DNA of 64,000 bases from Lachnospiraceae bacterium (GCA_021770785.1 JAETQH010000009.1:1-64000); one strand, 5' to 3'. Shown: positions 8,834-18,327, counted from the stretch's first letter. Notes: a model not told the origin generated them from the letters alone. Translations and numbers: made by a program.

Positions 8834-10551
8834 ATGTTAAAAAAACTGAACAACCTCAAAATCAGAGACCGGCTGATCCGCGCTTTCATTACGATCGCAT
8901 GCATGATGACTGCTGTTTCCGCTGTCATACTGATCACCATGATCATCATGTCGCGTCTCTATGCGTCAGCAATCGTCAATTATGGATTCGCACAGGGTGA
9001 TGTGGGAAAGGCCATGGCACAGTTAGCCGACACCCGCTCGGCGATGCGCGGTATCATCGGCTACGATGATCCGGACAGCATCAACAAGCTGCTCAATGAC
9101 CATCAGACTTACAAGGAAAGCTTTACAAGAGACTTTGAAAACCTCGAGTCCTACATGATCACCGACGAGAACAAGAAGCTCTACAACGATATAGAGACCA
9201 AGCTTGTAGACTACTGGAAGCTCGAGGAAGAAATCATTCTGCAGGGATCCGGCATCGATATCGCACAGTCCAAGCTCGCACAGGAGAGAGCCGTAAACGA
9301 CCTGATTCCAAGATACAACGAGATCTACGATGATCTGACACAGATCATGGATATCAAAGTGGACCGGGGACAAAGCATGTCCACCACCCTCTCCGCCGTT
9401 GTTGTCATACTCACGATCGTCATTGTTGTCGTTATTACGATCTCGATCCTCTTTGCCCTCTCTCTGGGAAAAGGCATCGCAGACAGCATCGCAAAACCGC
9501 TCGCCCAGGTTATGCAGCGTCTGGATATCTTCGCAAAGGGCGATCTCTCATCCCCGTTCCCGACGGTTGAGACGAAAGATGAGCTTGCCGAAATGGTCAG
9601 CGTGACGACCAATATGGCGGCCTCCCTCCAGTTTATCATCCACGATGTGGCTGAAGTGCTGGATCAGATGGCAAACGCAAACTTTGCAGTCATCAGCAAA
9701 GACCGCGCTCGGTATGTCGGTGAGTTCGAAGCGATTCTGACTGCGATGAAACTCCTGAAAAAACAGATGTCCGAAACACTGACGGCAGTCAGCGAAGCGT
9801 CCAACCAGGTCGCTGCAGGCGCAAGCAATCTGGCGGACGCTTCCCAGAATCTCGCAGAGGGCGCTACCGACCAGGCAGGCGCTGTCGAGGAGATGCAGGC
9901 GACCATCACGACAATATCCGACGATATCCGCGCCACAGCAAACCAGGCAGGCGAATCCTACAACCAGGCACGCACCTATGCTGACGAGGCAGAGCGCAGC
10001 CACAAGGAAATGAAGGAAATGATGTTGCCAACCTGCTGCGACGCATCAATGACGCGTCGCAGCAGGTTGGCAACATCATTTCCGAGATCGAGGATATCGC
10101 ATCACAGACAAACCTGCTCTCCCTGAATGCTTCCATCGAGGCTGCCAGAGCCGGTGAGGCCGGAAGGGGCTTTGCGGTTGTTGCAGACCAGATCCGCCAG
10201 CTTGCAGAACAGAGTGCACACTCCGCAGCGGAGACCAGGACCCTGATCGAGACCTCATTGAGCGCCATTTCCGACGGAAGCAAGACTGCCGATATCGTCA
10301 ACGCGTCCATCGACCGCGTTGTGGAAGGGATCGAACTCATTGCCAGCGCGTCCAAGAATATCAGTGAGACAGCGAACGAACAGGCTGAGGCAATGAAGCA
10401 GACAGAACAGGGTGTCAACCAGATATCCGAGGTCGTACAGTCCAACTCTGCAACCGCAGAACAGGCATCCGCAACGAGCGAAGAGCTCTCCGCGCAGGCC
10501 ATGACACTGGATACCCTCATCAGCAAATTCCAGCTTCCTGCCATAGAATGA
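8834..10551 (+). pseudogene. Methyl-accepting chemotaxis protein, disrupted
   Basis: Membrane chemoreceptor signalling to CheA/CheW. The first part (8834-about 10020) has a TM segment near residues 14-37, a helical four-helix-bundle-type sensor region, a second TM near 190-215, a HAMP domain (IAKPLAQVMQRL) and the first methylation helix. At 10018 the frame enters an inverted copy of downstream sequence and runs to a stop at 10126. The true reading resumes in another frame from about 10042 with [19 protein letters not shown], then the hairpin tip [19 protein letters not shown] and [15 protein letters not shown], ending at 10551. Signalling tip and second methylation helix are thus separated from the sensor. 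No other chemotaxis genes are nearby. Confidence 0.85.
10018..10080. repeat. Perfect 27-bp inverted repeat inside the chemoreceptor
   Basis: Left arm 10018-10044 and right arm 10054-10080 are exact reverse complements around a 9-base centre (10045-10053). The right arm encodes the expected chemoreceptor residues ASQQVGNII. The left arm replaces what should be coding sequence, so it is a templated inverted copy of the right arm. Confidence 0.95.
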
Positions 10552-10560
10552 TACATACGC

Positions 10561-10594
10561 TGGGCACCCGTCAGCGCATGCTGGCGGGTGCCCA
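10561..10594. terminator. Hairpin between chemoreceptor and convergent rhodanese gene
   Basis: TGGGCACCCG (10561-10570) pairs with CGGGTGCCCA (10585-10594) around 14 bases. It sits between convergent genes. There is no long T-run, so terminator function is likely but not certain. Confidence 0.55.
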
Positions 10595-10613
10595 TATGCA
10601 TAAAGCGATGATC

Positions 10614-11294
10614 CTACAAAACCACATACACCTTCCGATATCCCGCTTCCGCGAGCAGTGCCGCTGCGATGCGGCTCTTATATCCCATCTGGCAATACAA
10701 GAAGAGGACAGCCTCCCTGTCCGCACAGACACAATAGGGATTTCTGGACAGCTCCTGCAGCGGGACATTGACGCTCCCCTTCCTGTGTCCCTGACCGTAC
10801 TCTTCCCCGCTGCGGACATCCACCAGCAGAATGCGCCTGTCCGCTTTCAGCATCCTTTCCGCTTCCTGCCACAAAATCGTTGTCCATCCTTCTGACGCAG
10901 GTGGTTTTGGCTTTCTTCGGCGCTGTCTGTCCAAAATCCTCTGTAATATTTCCTCTGCTTCCCCGTATGTAATCGGCTCGTCTACCCCGAAGACGCCGTC
11001 ACTCCACGCTGTCATGATTCCCTTTGCGTAAACCTGTGCGATATGATTGACACAGGTTCTGCAGGCATACAAATCCCTTAGGCACAATGATGCTTCTATA
11101 TGCTGCTCATCTGCTTCCCCCTCACGAAGAAGCACCTGATGTATGATTCCCGCAGCCGTCCGGCGCTTTATGAGCTCTTCCGGCTGCTGCGCAACATCAC
11201 AGTCCGTTCTCCCTGTTCCTTCCATGGCGCCATAAACGATTTTTTCCAGCCGTCCGGCAAACTGCCCCACTGTAAGACAACAGTCCCTTTCCAT
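10614..11294 (-). CDS. Rhodanese-domain protein with N-terminal helical region
   Basis: About 226 residues. The C-terminal ~95 residues are a rhodanese fold: ILLVDVRSGEEYGQGHRKGSVNVPL, then the active-site loop LYCQMGYKS, with Cys the expected sulfur-carrying residue. The N-terminal 130 residues contain CRTCVNHIAQVYAKGIM followed by FGVDEPITYGEAEEIL, resembling one S-layer-homology motif. No signal peptide is evident, so it is probably cytoplasmic. The ATG at 11294 is chosen over 11315 because GAGGG precedes it. It lies 47 bp downstream of the GH27 gene in the same orientation. Its role in that context is unknown; sulfur transfer is a family inference. Confidence 0.7.
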   Translation of the reverse strand: MERDCCLTVGQFAGRLEKIVYGAMEGTGRTDCDVAQQPEELIKRRTAAGIIHQVLLREGEADEQHIEASLCLRDLYACRTCVNHIAQVYAKGIMTAWSDGVFGVDEPITYGEAEEILQRILDRQRRRKPKPPASEGWTTILWQEAERMLKADRRILLVDVRSGEEYGQGHRKGSVNVPLQELSRNPYCVCADREAVLFLYCQMGYKSRIAAALLAEAGYRKVYVVL

Positions 11295-11341
11295 AATGAT
11301 CCCTCTTCCGCCCATGGCATCTTAAACAAAGCCAAAAGATC

Positions 11342-13150
11342 CTAAACCGGCGTGATCCGGTAGGTCACACTGTCATAAGCATCCAGACCCCTGACAGAAA
11401 AGCGCGCTGACGTATTTTCATGCCGGCTGCCCGTCCACACATCTGCCACATCATACCCTGCGGCACTCATAAAGCGCTCCTGGTCCACCATCTTGTGTCC
11501 GATATACTGGACAATGTCCTCCGTGCAGACCGCAAGCTCCCCTTCATACCGCACGCTGTCCAGATTGATAAAGCAGAGCGCAACCGCACCGTCCGCCAGA
11601 GGCTTTGCAAGAATATCCACCCTGTCGTTGTCCGTGATATACGATGTGTCCGGATGTTCCCTGTCCATGGAGCACCAGATCCGCTTTGCCTGTATTCCCA
11701 GCATGTCCTGATTCAGCGCGATGATCGATCTGTTTGCGACAATCTGCCACAGCGCGTCCCCCTTTGTGAGCCGCCGCAGATCCATTCCCAGCATGAGCGG
11801 CGCGTTCATCATGCACCACATCGTCATATGCGTCCTGCACATCACGGGCGTGATGCCGTCCATACCGATCACCAGCATGTCAGGATCGTTCCACCCTTTA
11901 TCCAGCCCTGCAAATTCATCCATCACTACCGCTTTGTTATACTGCGACGTGATACTTGCCGTATCCTTGGACTCCCATGATGCCCTGCCCGGATTTCCGT
12001 CCGATCCGACCCAAAAAGTGATATCATTTAAAATACGCCACGAATCACCGACCTTATATCCCCAGTTCTGCGGCTGTGTCTTTCCCCATTCGCAGATGGA
12101 AAAACGGATATCATGGCCGGGCTTTGCCCTGTTTAAGCCCTCGAACAGAGCCGCATAGGAGTTCAGTACATTTTCCTGCCTTCTGTGGTTCATCAGCCGT
12201 ACTGTATTTTTTCCTTTTTTCAGTGAGACCATGATCGGCTGCGACCACACAAAAGCCTCCGGATCCGCCGTCTCTGGCAGGAGGCCGTCGCAGTACCTTG
12301 TCTCACATGCAGGCTCTCCCACCGCAAGCTGCAGCCATTCGCCCACACCCTCCTCTTTTCCTGTGGCATACTCCACCGAAATGCCGTATCTGCCGTCATC
12401 GGGCACATCAACGCAGAATGTCAGCTCGCCGCTGCGGTCTCCCACCGGCGTCACCCCGGTATTTGTCCCGTCAAACGTACCGATATGCGTCGCATAGCCG
12501 TTTCTGTGTAAATATGCACCCTGTCCGGTAAAAGCACCGTCCTCCTCCGTCCGGTATATCCGCCCGGACCCAGACCCGCCGACCCGGATCCCCCTGATGT
12601 TTGGTGCATAGACATATCGCGCATTGGCGGCGTCGGAGAAGGTGGCATTGTCCCACAGATAATAGCAGTTGTCCACCTTGATAAAATCGATGTCCCATTC
12701 CGCATAACTTTGTGCGTCCAGATCTTCATAACCGCAGGTGCCGACCGCGGCGCCTGCACAGAGATTCGTGCCGATGTCATTGTACATGCCGAATTTCAGC
12801 CCTCTATCGTGGATATAGTCCGCCAGCGTACGAAATCCGTCTGGAAACTTCTGCACCTCATTGGCGAGCCGTCCTTCCACCCGCTCTGTCCTGTAACAGC
12901 CGTCGTCCAGCACAAGATATTCGTATCCTGCCCTGTCAAGCTCCAGCGACACCATGGCATCCGCCATCTGCCTTGTAAGCTCCTGCGTGTTGCCGCTGCC
13001 AAATGCGTTCCAGCTATTCCATCCCATGGCCGGCAGACGCCCGCACTTCTTCCCGGGCAGGACCCTGCCGTCAGCAAACGCCGGAAAAGTATATGCCCTG
13101 TCCGTGATCAGATCCGGCGCCTGCCTCGATGTTCTTTTGCCTCTTTCCAT
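11342..13150 (-). CDS. GH27-family glycosidase (alpha-galactosidase-like) with an inserted carbohydrate-binding-like domain
   Basis: Cytoplasmic-looking GH27 enzyme of 602 residues. The family hydrolyses alpha-galactosides, and some members beta-arabinopyranosides. Visible signatures: MGWNSWNAFG near residue 43, YEYLVLDDGCY, GLKFGMYNDIG, nucleophile Asp in DFIKVDNC near 158, ICEWGKTQPQNWG near 350, and the acid/base region GWNDPDMLVIGM near 421. Between about 170 and 340, beta-rich sequence (IYRTEEDGAFTG..., then VSLKKGKNTVRLMNH) resembles a CBM35/CBM6-type module inserted in the TIM barrel. It starts 18 bp after the GH43 gene stop, so the two are co-transcribed. No secretion signal, so the substrate is probably an imported oligosaccharide. 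Confidence 0.85.
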   Translation of the reverse strand: MERGKRTSRQAPDLITDRAYTFPAFADGRVLPGKKCGRLPAMGWNSWNAFGSGNTQELTRQMADAMVSLELDRAGYEYLVLDDGCYRTERVEGRLANEVQKFPDGFRTLADYIHDRGLKFGMYNDIGTNLCAGAAVGTCGYEDLDAQSYAEWDIDFIKVDNCYYLWDNATFSDAANARYVYAPNIRGIRVGGSGSGRIYRTEEDGAFTGQGAYLHRNGYATHIGTFDGTNTGVTPVGDRSGELTFCVDVPDDGRYGISVEYATGKEEGVGEWLQLAVGEPACETRYCDGLLPETADPEAFVWSQPIMVSLKKGKNTVRLMNHRRQENVLNSYAALFEGLNRAKPGHDIRFSICEWGKTQPQNWGYKVGDSWRILNDITFWVGSDGNPGRASWESKDTASITSQYNKAVVMDEFAGLDKGWNDPDMLVIGMDGITPVMCRTHMTMWCMMNAPLMLGMDLRRLTKGDALWQIVANRSIIALNQDMLGIQAKRIWCSMDREHPDTSYITDNDRVDILAKPLADGAVALCFINLDSVRYEGELAVCTEDIVQYIGHKMVDQERFMSAAGYDVADVWTGSRHENTSARFSVRGLDAYDSVTYRITPV

Positions 13151-13168
13151 TTTTTATTTCATCCTTCC

Positions 13169-14059
13169 TCATTTTCTGTCTAAGCATGTCAGAAGCTTCT
13201 GATATTCCTCATCCGTGATCTGCAATATTCCCCCGTGGCGTTTTTTTGTTTTTCCCATATCATACTCATGCGGCGACAGGATCCTGAAACTGCCGGATGC
13301 CAGATCGTCAGTCAGCATGGGCAGATATCCTTCCCTGGTCTGGAACCGGTCCGCGATCAGACACCATGTCTTTCCATCCGGCATGAGGTAGCCCTCCGGT
13401 CCCTCGACGCCAACCAGATGATCCAATACCGGGGAAGATATCCTGGCAAACTCCCCCGTCAGGGAATCTGACCGTTCCATCACCAGCCTCTTGTCCGTCT
13501 CATCCTTGGAGATGCGGTAGTACTGTCCGTCGTCCTCCAAGATTGTCGTATCGATCACATCTTTTTCTTTTTCCATATACAGGAACGTATCAGAAAACTG
13601 CTTAAAATCATTTGTATAGGAAGCGTAGATCCTGTGTTTTCCGTCTACCTTTGACGCAAAGAATACAAGAAAAGCATTCTTTTCCCTGTCAAATACCGCC
13701 TCCGGCGCCCACACACATCCGGCTTCGGGGATCCCGACCTCACAGCTTCTTTCCTTTGTCCAGTGCACGAAGTCGTCTGTTTCCCATATGATAATGCTCC
13801 TGCTTCCGTTCTCCTGTGCCGCCTCCCAGCCATACCCAGCCTCGATGCGAAGATCGGTAGCGATCAGATAGATTGTGCCTGTCTGCGGGTGCCGCACCAG
13901 AAACGGATCCCGCACACCGCAGGTGCCGGTCTGTGACAAGAGAACCGGCTTTCCATCGTTTAGATCCTGCCAGTGCAGCCCGTCCCTGCTCACAGAAAAA
14001 TAGATCTGTTCTCCATTTCTTTCATCTCCGATAAAATGTGAAAATAGATATGCCGCCAT
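13169..14059 (-). CDS. GH43-like five-bladed propeller glycosidase (arabinosidase/xylosidase type)
   Basis: 296-residue protein with the pattern of GH43/GH32-clan beta-propellers: YFSVSRDGLHWQDL, GVRDPFLVRHPQTGTIYLIATD, VWAPEAVFD, VIDTTI and VEGPEGYLMPDGKTW. The Asp of RDPF, the Asp of VIDTT and the Glu of EGPE are candidate catalytic residues by analogy with GH43; exact assignment needs an alignment. AAGGAGG precedes the ATG at 14059. It is the first gene of the minus-strand run GH43-GH27-rhodanese, downstream of the replication origin. No signal peptide, which suggests intracellular trimming of arabinose or xylose side chains from imported hemicellulose fragments. Confidence 0.72.
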   Translation of the reverse strand: MAAYLFSHFIGDERNGEQIYFSVSRDGLHWQDLNDGKPVLLSQTGTCGVRDPFLVRHPQTGTIYLIATDLRIEAGYGWEAAQENGSRSIIIWETDDFVHWTKERSCEVGIPEAGCVWAPEAVFDREKNAFLVFFASKVDGKHRIYASYTNDFKQFSDTFLYMEKEKDVIDTTILEDDGQYYRISKDETDKRLVMERSDSLTGEFARISSPVLDHLVGVEGPEGYLMPDGKTWCLIADRFQTREGYLPMLTDDLASGSFRILSPHEYDMGKTKKRHGGILQITDEEYQKLLTCLDRK

Positions 14060-14159
14060 AAAAACCTCCTTAATCTACAGTACGTTGTCCTTTCAAGGAG
14101 AATATAACATATTTTCCTTGAAAAGTCACTGTATTTGCTGATGATCTGATTGGTTTCTT

Positions 14160-14240
14160 TTCGTTTATGTCAAACCGTGTTGTTTATTTATTATATAAAA
14201 AGACAACAACTTATTTATTTTATTACGAGATTAACATTTG
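14160..14240. other. AT-rich stretch beside the iterons, possible DNA-unwinding element
   Basis: Strongly A+T-rich sequence, including a short inverted repeat of GTTGT/ACAAC around a TTATTTATTATATAAA core, immediately precedes the iteron array. Iteron-type origins normally have such an easily melted segment; assignment here is positional inference. Confidence 0.4.
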
Positions 14241-14272
14241 CCTGATTTCCAAGAAAATCCAGCATTTCTAAA

Positions 14273-14902
14273 GGACAGGTTTACAGTCAGCTAAGGATTG
14301 GAATACGGTCAGACAGGGACATATTTACGGATAGCAGGGGACAAATTTACAGAGGATCAAAGGAGCTTTGCAAAGGACAGATTTACAGTCAGAAAAGGAC
14401 TTTTATACAGTCAGGGTAGGACAAATCTATGGAAGGATGGAGCAGGGGACAAATTTACAGAACGGCGTCTGGAGGGAATACCGGATCGGAAATTTCTGTG
14501 CCAGGGGATATTTCAAGGGACAGATTTACAGAGCGTATGTGTCAGAAAGGGACAAAAATACAGATCAATATCGGTGTAAAGGGACAAATTTACAGAGTGT
14601 GGGAAGAAAGATGCGTTCTGGTCTGGAGCGGTTTCGTGAAATTGACGAGATTGACCAATGTGGTCTTTCTATTTCCTTTTTTTGGATAAGATGCCTGTGT
14701 TTAGGTAGGGACAAAAATACAGTCACATCAGGACATTATTACAGTAAGACGATAAAAAAAGCTTGTATTCATTGAAAAGAAAGCAATCAGGTCTTTGTAA
14801 AGGATCAGATACAGTGTTGACTAAAGAGGTCACGACAAGGGCGGTTTTTGAAAAACAGAAAGGACAAAAATACGGTCAGAAAGGGACAAATATACAGAGG
14901 AT
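14273..14902 (+). repeat. Iteron array, replication origin of a plasmid-type replicon
   Basis: About 16 imperfect direct repeats, consensus near AGGGACAAATTTACAG and often followed by TCAG or AGGA. Copies begin near 14273, 14294, 14315, 14337, 14372, 14394, 14416, 14445, 14515, 14546, 14578, 14706, 14728, 14799, 14859 and 14881. The first eight are 20-35 bp apart, several at about 21-22 bp (two helical turns); later ones are more scattered. All share one orientation. The array lies directly upstream of a Rep_3-type initiator gene, as expected for Rep binding sites controlling initiation, copy number and rep transcription. No convincing gene lies within. Confidence 0.85.
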
Positions 14903-15009
14903 TTGGCGTGTGGGCTGTTTTTCAGCAAATTATTCTACTTGCATAATTTATGATAAAATGGCAAAATAAATCTGTAACTGCAGACATGCTTCACAAAAGA
15001 AGGTAGACG

Positions 15010-16245
15010 ATGGAAAATAGGATTGTAGCGACTACATATGATGCGGACTTAGGTACATACAGAAAATCAAATTATCTGATCAAGGCGAAATATAAAATGT
15101 CACTGACCAGTGAGAAGCTGTTTGCCATTTCGTTATCCAGACTGAGGGAAAATTTTGAGAACGGTGGAAAGATGAGTGTGACCATCACGAAAAGTGAGCT
15201 CAGAAAGCTTCTGGCCAAACAGGATAAGGATGGGAACAGCGTTATAGATGACGGAAATATCTACAGGCAGTTGCTGGAAGCGGCAAATAGCCTTCATCTT
15301 TTGGCGATCTATATCCAGAATGACAGTAAAAAGCATTTTCATATAGAAAATATCTACCATACCATCAATTATAATGACAGTGACCTTTATTTTGAGTTTA
15401 ATCCGAATATACGCAACTATGTGATAGAGCTAAAGGACAATTTTACAGTGCTGAACCTGCCTACCATGCTGCGCTTTACGAGAAATTACAGCTACAGGCT
15501 TTATGAGATCTTAAAGAGTAAGTGTTATTATCCCAAATATGTGCCGATCGAACAGCGGACGGACAGGTTTCAGTTTCGTCTGGATCTGTTGGAGCTTAAG
15601 TTTACGATCGGGGTGCTTGATGCAAAGGATGAGAAAGTGATCAAGCTGTTTCATTCCGAAAATCCGACGATGGATGTCTACAAGAGAGCCTACGAAATCT
15701 TAAAAAAGGGTGACGAAGGGAAGATAAAGGACAAAAAGGTAAAATATGATACTTGGAAGGATTTTAAGACCAGGGTCCTGGATCCTTCTGTGGAAGAGAT
15801 CAACGAGAAGACGGATATTCATGTCAGCTACATTCTTGGCAAAGGGGCAAGGGGCAGAGTCGTGGATATTGAGTTTTATGTGGATCTGCTCAAGGATGTT
15901 CCCGTCCCTGAAGTGAAGAAGACCGCGGAAGAGATGGAAGATTTTCTGGATGATATGCGGATGATCATGCCGCTGGTACTCAAAACAAAAGATCTGAGAT
16001 CGATTGCTGAGGCAGCAAATTATAACATGGACAAGATCAAAAAGGCTGTCCAGTTATATCAGAAGGCGGGAAATGTCGAGAATGTGGTCGGATTTCTGAT
16101 CTCGGCGATCAGGGAGAATTATACAGATGCTGCCAGACAAAAAAAGTGGGAAGTATTTGAAAAACAGGACTATGGGGATATGGATGAATTTGAAAATCTG
16201 ATATTAGCCAATAATGTGCAGATGAAACTAAGCGATATGGAATGA
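15010..16245 (+). CDS. Rep_3-family replication initiator protein
   Basis: 411-residue initiator that would bind the upstream iterons and recruit DnaB. The N-terminal half has the tandem winged-helix pattern of Rep_3/RepB proteins: NYLIKAKYKMSLTSEKLFAISLSRL, YRQLLEAANSL, and LPTMLRFTRNYSYRLYEIL, with the recognition-like region RFQFRLDLLELKFTIGV. The C-terminal ~130 residues (after VKKTAEEMEDFL) are helical and charged; a partner-binding role is only a guess. GAAGG precedes the ATG. Its position between iterons and a convergent parAB operon defines a complete replication/partition module. Members of this family drive theta-replicating plasmids and some secondary chromosomes. Confidence 0.85.
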   Translation: MENRIVATTYDADLGTYRKSNYLIKAKYKMSLTSEKLFAISLSRLRENFENGGKMSVTITKSELRKLLAKQDKDGNSVIDDGNIYRQLLEAANSLHLLAIYIQNDSKKHFHIENIYHTINYNDSDLYFEFNPNIRNYVIELKDNFTVLNLPTMLRFTRNYSYRLYEILKSKCYYPKYVPIEQRTDRFQFRLDLLELKFTIGVLDAKDEKVIKLFHSENPTMDVYKRAYEILKKGDEGKIKDKKVKYDTWKDFKTRVLDPSVEEINEKTDIHVSYILGKGARGRVVDIEFYVDLLKDVPVPEVKKTAEEMEDFLDDMRMIMPLVLKTKDLRSIAEAANYNMDKIKKAVQLYQKAGNVENVVGFLISAIRENYTDAARQKKWEVFEKQDYGDMDEFENLILANNVQMKLSDME

Positions 16246-16275
16246 CGCGGAGTGGGGATGGATCCTCCGCGTCAT
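16242..16275. terminator. Hairpin between convergent rep and parB
   Basis: ATGACGCGGAG (16242-16252) pairs perfectly with CTCCGCGTCAT (16265-16275). It sits between the stops of rep and parB, where a bidirectional terminator is expected. It has no T-run of note. Confidence 0.5.
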
Positions 16276-16288
16276 GCTCCTACCTGAT

Positions 16289-17470
16289 TTATGTGTTTAA
16301 GAGTCCGTTAAAACGGTTTGCAAGGATCTCGATCTTAGAGCGCAGGGTCTCGTCCTGAATGATGATGTTTTTGCCGGTTTTCAGGATGTTAAATGAATTT
16401 TCGAACTGTTCTATCGTCTGTTCGAGTTTTGCGATCGTCTCGATCCTCTTCAATTCATCTGTGGTGATCTCAATGTTTCTTAGCTCCCGCTGTTTTTTGT
16501 CCTCCTCCATTTTATCGATCTTAGCCTGAAGGTTCGCGCGCTCTTTCTCAGCTTTTTCCTTTGCCGCCCTCAGTTCGCTGATCTCGTCTTTGATGATCGC
16601 ATCCGGCGCTGATATGTTTTTCTGTTCAAGCTTCTCGACCTGTTTTGTGAGTTCATCGATCAGGCTTTCTTTTTTTCTTAGTTCATCTTCTTTCTGGGTG
16701 AGCGATTTTTGAAGCTCCCTGGCTTCGGCTTCCTGTTTTTTTATGATCTTTAGGTTTTCTGCATTTACGCTGCCATCCCGCTGTATGATCCCGAGTATCT
16801 TTCGCTGGGATTCCTCTGACAACACGGCAAAATTGGAAGCGTCATCTATCTTGATCTGTTCCTTATTGAACAATTCCTGCAGTTGAGGTATGAGTTTCGC
16901 TGTATTTGTATATTTTGTCACCTGCCGCGTTGACATTTTGGTCTTTTCGGCGATCATCTTGTTGATATTACTGTACTGCGTGTCGCCCTGATCCCGTTTC
17001 AGTTCGTAGAGCTCCTTTAATCTCAGGATGCTGTCCCGCTTCTTCTCCTGGCTCTCGTCGCGGTCTTCCACATTTGCCGCAATGAGGGCTATTTCTTCAT
17101 CGGTCTCGCTGTCGAATACCATTATATGGCTTGGGATACCGCTTGGAAACTGGTTTTTGTACTCTTCGTCTGTGAAGAGGTCGATCGCCCGCCATCTTCT
17201 CTCCCCGGATATCAGTCTGTACCTGTTTGTACTTTCGTCTTTCGTCAGGCAGATATTGTGGAGCAATCCCGTGGATTGGATGGATTCTTTCAACTGTTCG
17301 ATATCTTCCTGGGCATAGCGTTTGTTGAGAGGGTTGATGTCGATCTTATCCCTGTGTATATACTGAAAATTGAAATTTTGTTTTGCCTTCATGTCTTTTA
17401 GGGTATTGCTCTCCGTTATCTTTATGCTGCTTGCCATTCCTACGCCAAAGTTCTTTTTCTTTGCTGCCAT
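16289..17470 (-). CDS. parB: ParB-family partition protein
   Basis: Centromere-binding protein partnering ParA in replicon segregation. The N-terminal ParB/Srx nuclease-like fold shows IDINPLNKRYAQEDIEQL, STGLLHNICL and the signature LISGERRWRAIDLF near residues 88-101. The central helix-turn-helix region contains AEKTKMSTRQVTKYTNTAKL. The C-terminal third is a long coiled coil (repeated EEL/KKE heptads, residues about 240-345) ending in a small helical domain, longer than in chromosomal ParB. The ATG overlaps the parA stop by one base (TAATG), so translation is coupled. It converges on rep. Confidence 0.88.
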   Translation of the reverse strand: MAAKKKNFGVGMASSIKITESNTLKDMKAKQNFNFQYIHRDKIDINPLNKRYAQEDIEQLKESIQSTGLLHNICLTKDESTNRYRLISGERRWRAIDLFTDEEYKNQFPSGIPSHIMVFDSETDEEIALIAANVEDRDESQEKKRDSILRLKELYELKRDQGDTQYSNINKMIAEKTKMSTRQVTKYTNTAKLIPQLQELFNKEQIKIDDASNFAVLSEESQRKILGIIQRDGSVNAENLKIIKKQEAEARELQKSLTQKEDELRKKESLIDELTKQVEKLEQKNISAPDAIIKDEISELRAAKEKAEKERANLQAKIDKMEEDKKQRELRNIEITTDELKRIETIAKLEQTIEQFENSFNILKTGKNIIIQDETLRSKIEILANRFNGLLNT

Positions 17471-18327
17471 TATTTGTCTCCGCCTTTCTTTGTCACCAAT
17501 AGGTTTTTCAGTTTTTTATAGTGCCTGTTATCGATCAGGTCCATATAATTGAGTAGTTCGATATAATCATTGAGTGCCGGACATTTTTTGTTGTATGTAT
17601 ACAGCGGCTGGAAGGCGGTGTTTGCTTCTGCCACAGCGATCAGATCCCTTATGGCGATCGGTATGAAAAGATCACCGAGCTGCTCCTGGTAGCTGCCGCT
17701 CATTCCGGTAAAAAGGTTGGAGGTCTTGCTCTTGATTTTAGTAAAAAATACACCCATGAACTCGGCGTTTCTTTTAAAGTTCGCATTTAGTTCGATGATC
17801 AGGTTTGCGAGCTTTAGAACGCCCTCGTATGAGAAGTTGTCGAGGCTTATGGGCGTCACTACCTTGTCGGAAGTTAATATTGCGCAATACGATAAATAAG
17901 TCTTGAAAGGTGAGGTATCTATAAATATGTAATCATAATCCTCCTCGATCAGTTTGATGTTTTTGGCAAAGCGCAATTCTATCCTGTCGTTTTTATCATT
18001 TGCAGTTTCTTTTGTGCCGTCATAGATTTTGTATATGACATCGCACATTTCTTCGGAGGAGGGGAGCATGTGAACATTTGTGTAGTTCGTCTGAACGATG
18101 AATTCCTGCATGCTTTTTTTGGAATACATTTTATGGCAAAAGAGATGTTCATAATTCAACTCCTCGATATCGTCTTTGATTCCAAACATCCTGGATGTGT
18201 TGGATTGGGGATCCAGGTCTATTATCAATACATGGTATCCCGCCAGACCTAGTAATTCTGCCATTGTGCATACGGATGTCGTTTTACCCACACCGCCCTT
18301 AAAATTCATAAAAGTTATTTTTTGCAT
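17470..18327 (-). CDS. parA: ParA-family partition ATPase
   Basis: 285-residue Walker-type ATPase that moves ParB-bound DNA. The deviant Walker A motif FKGGVGKTTS begins near residue 9, with LIIDLDPQSN near 34 and YDYIFIDTSPF near 130 as the A' and Walker B regions. There is no N-terminal DNA-binding extension, so it is a short (type Ib-like) ParA; in such systems the operator is usually bound by ParB rather than ParA. Two palindromes sharing one core lie upstream (18443-18544), suitable as operator or centromere. It forms an operon with parB. Confidence 0.88.
   Translation of the reverse strand: MQKITFMNFKGGVGKTTSVCTMAELLGLAGYHVLIIDLDPQSNTSRMFGIKDDIEELNYEHLFCHKMYSKKSMQEFIVQTNYTNVHMLPSSEEMCDVIYKIYDGTKETANDKNDRIELRFAKNIKLIEEDYDYIFIDTSPFKTYLSYCAILTSDKVVTPISLDNFSYEGVLKLANLIIELNANFKRNAEFMGVFFTKIKSKTSNLFTGMSGSYQEQLGDLFIPIAIRDLIAVAEANTAFQPLYTYNKKCPALNDYIELLNYMDLIDNRHYKKLKNLLVTKKGGDK

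Noticed and set aside
10018-10080. Inverted repeat in the chemoreceptor as an insertion-sequence end or terminator
   Set aside because: The right arm is native coding sequence and nothing is inserted beyond the inverted copy; no transposase or T-run is present.
14298-14775. Open frames of 86-135 codons across the iteron region
   Set aside because: They translate the repeats themselves (recurring GQ/TNLQ patterns in several frames), have no ribosome-binding sites and resemble no family.
14273-14902. Repeat array considered as a CRISPR array
   Set aside because: Repeats are degenerate, 16-20 bp, with irregular and very short intervals and no cas genes; iterons beside a Rep gene explain them better.
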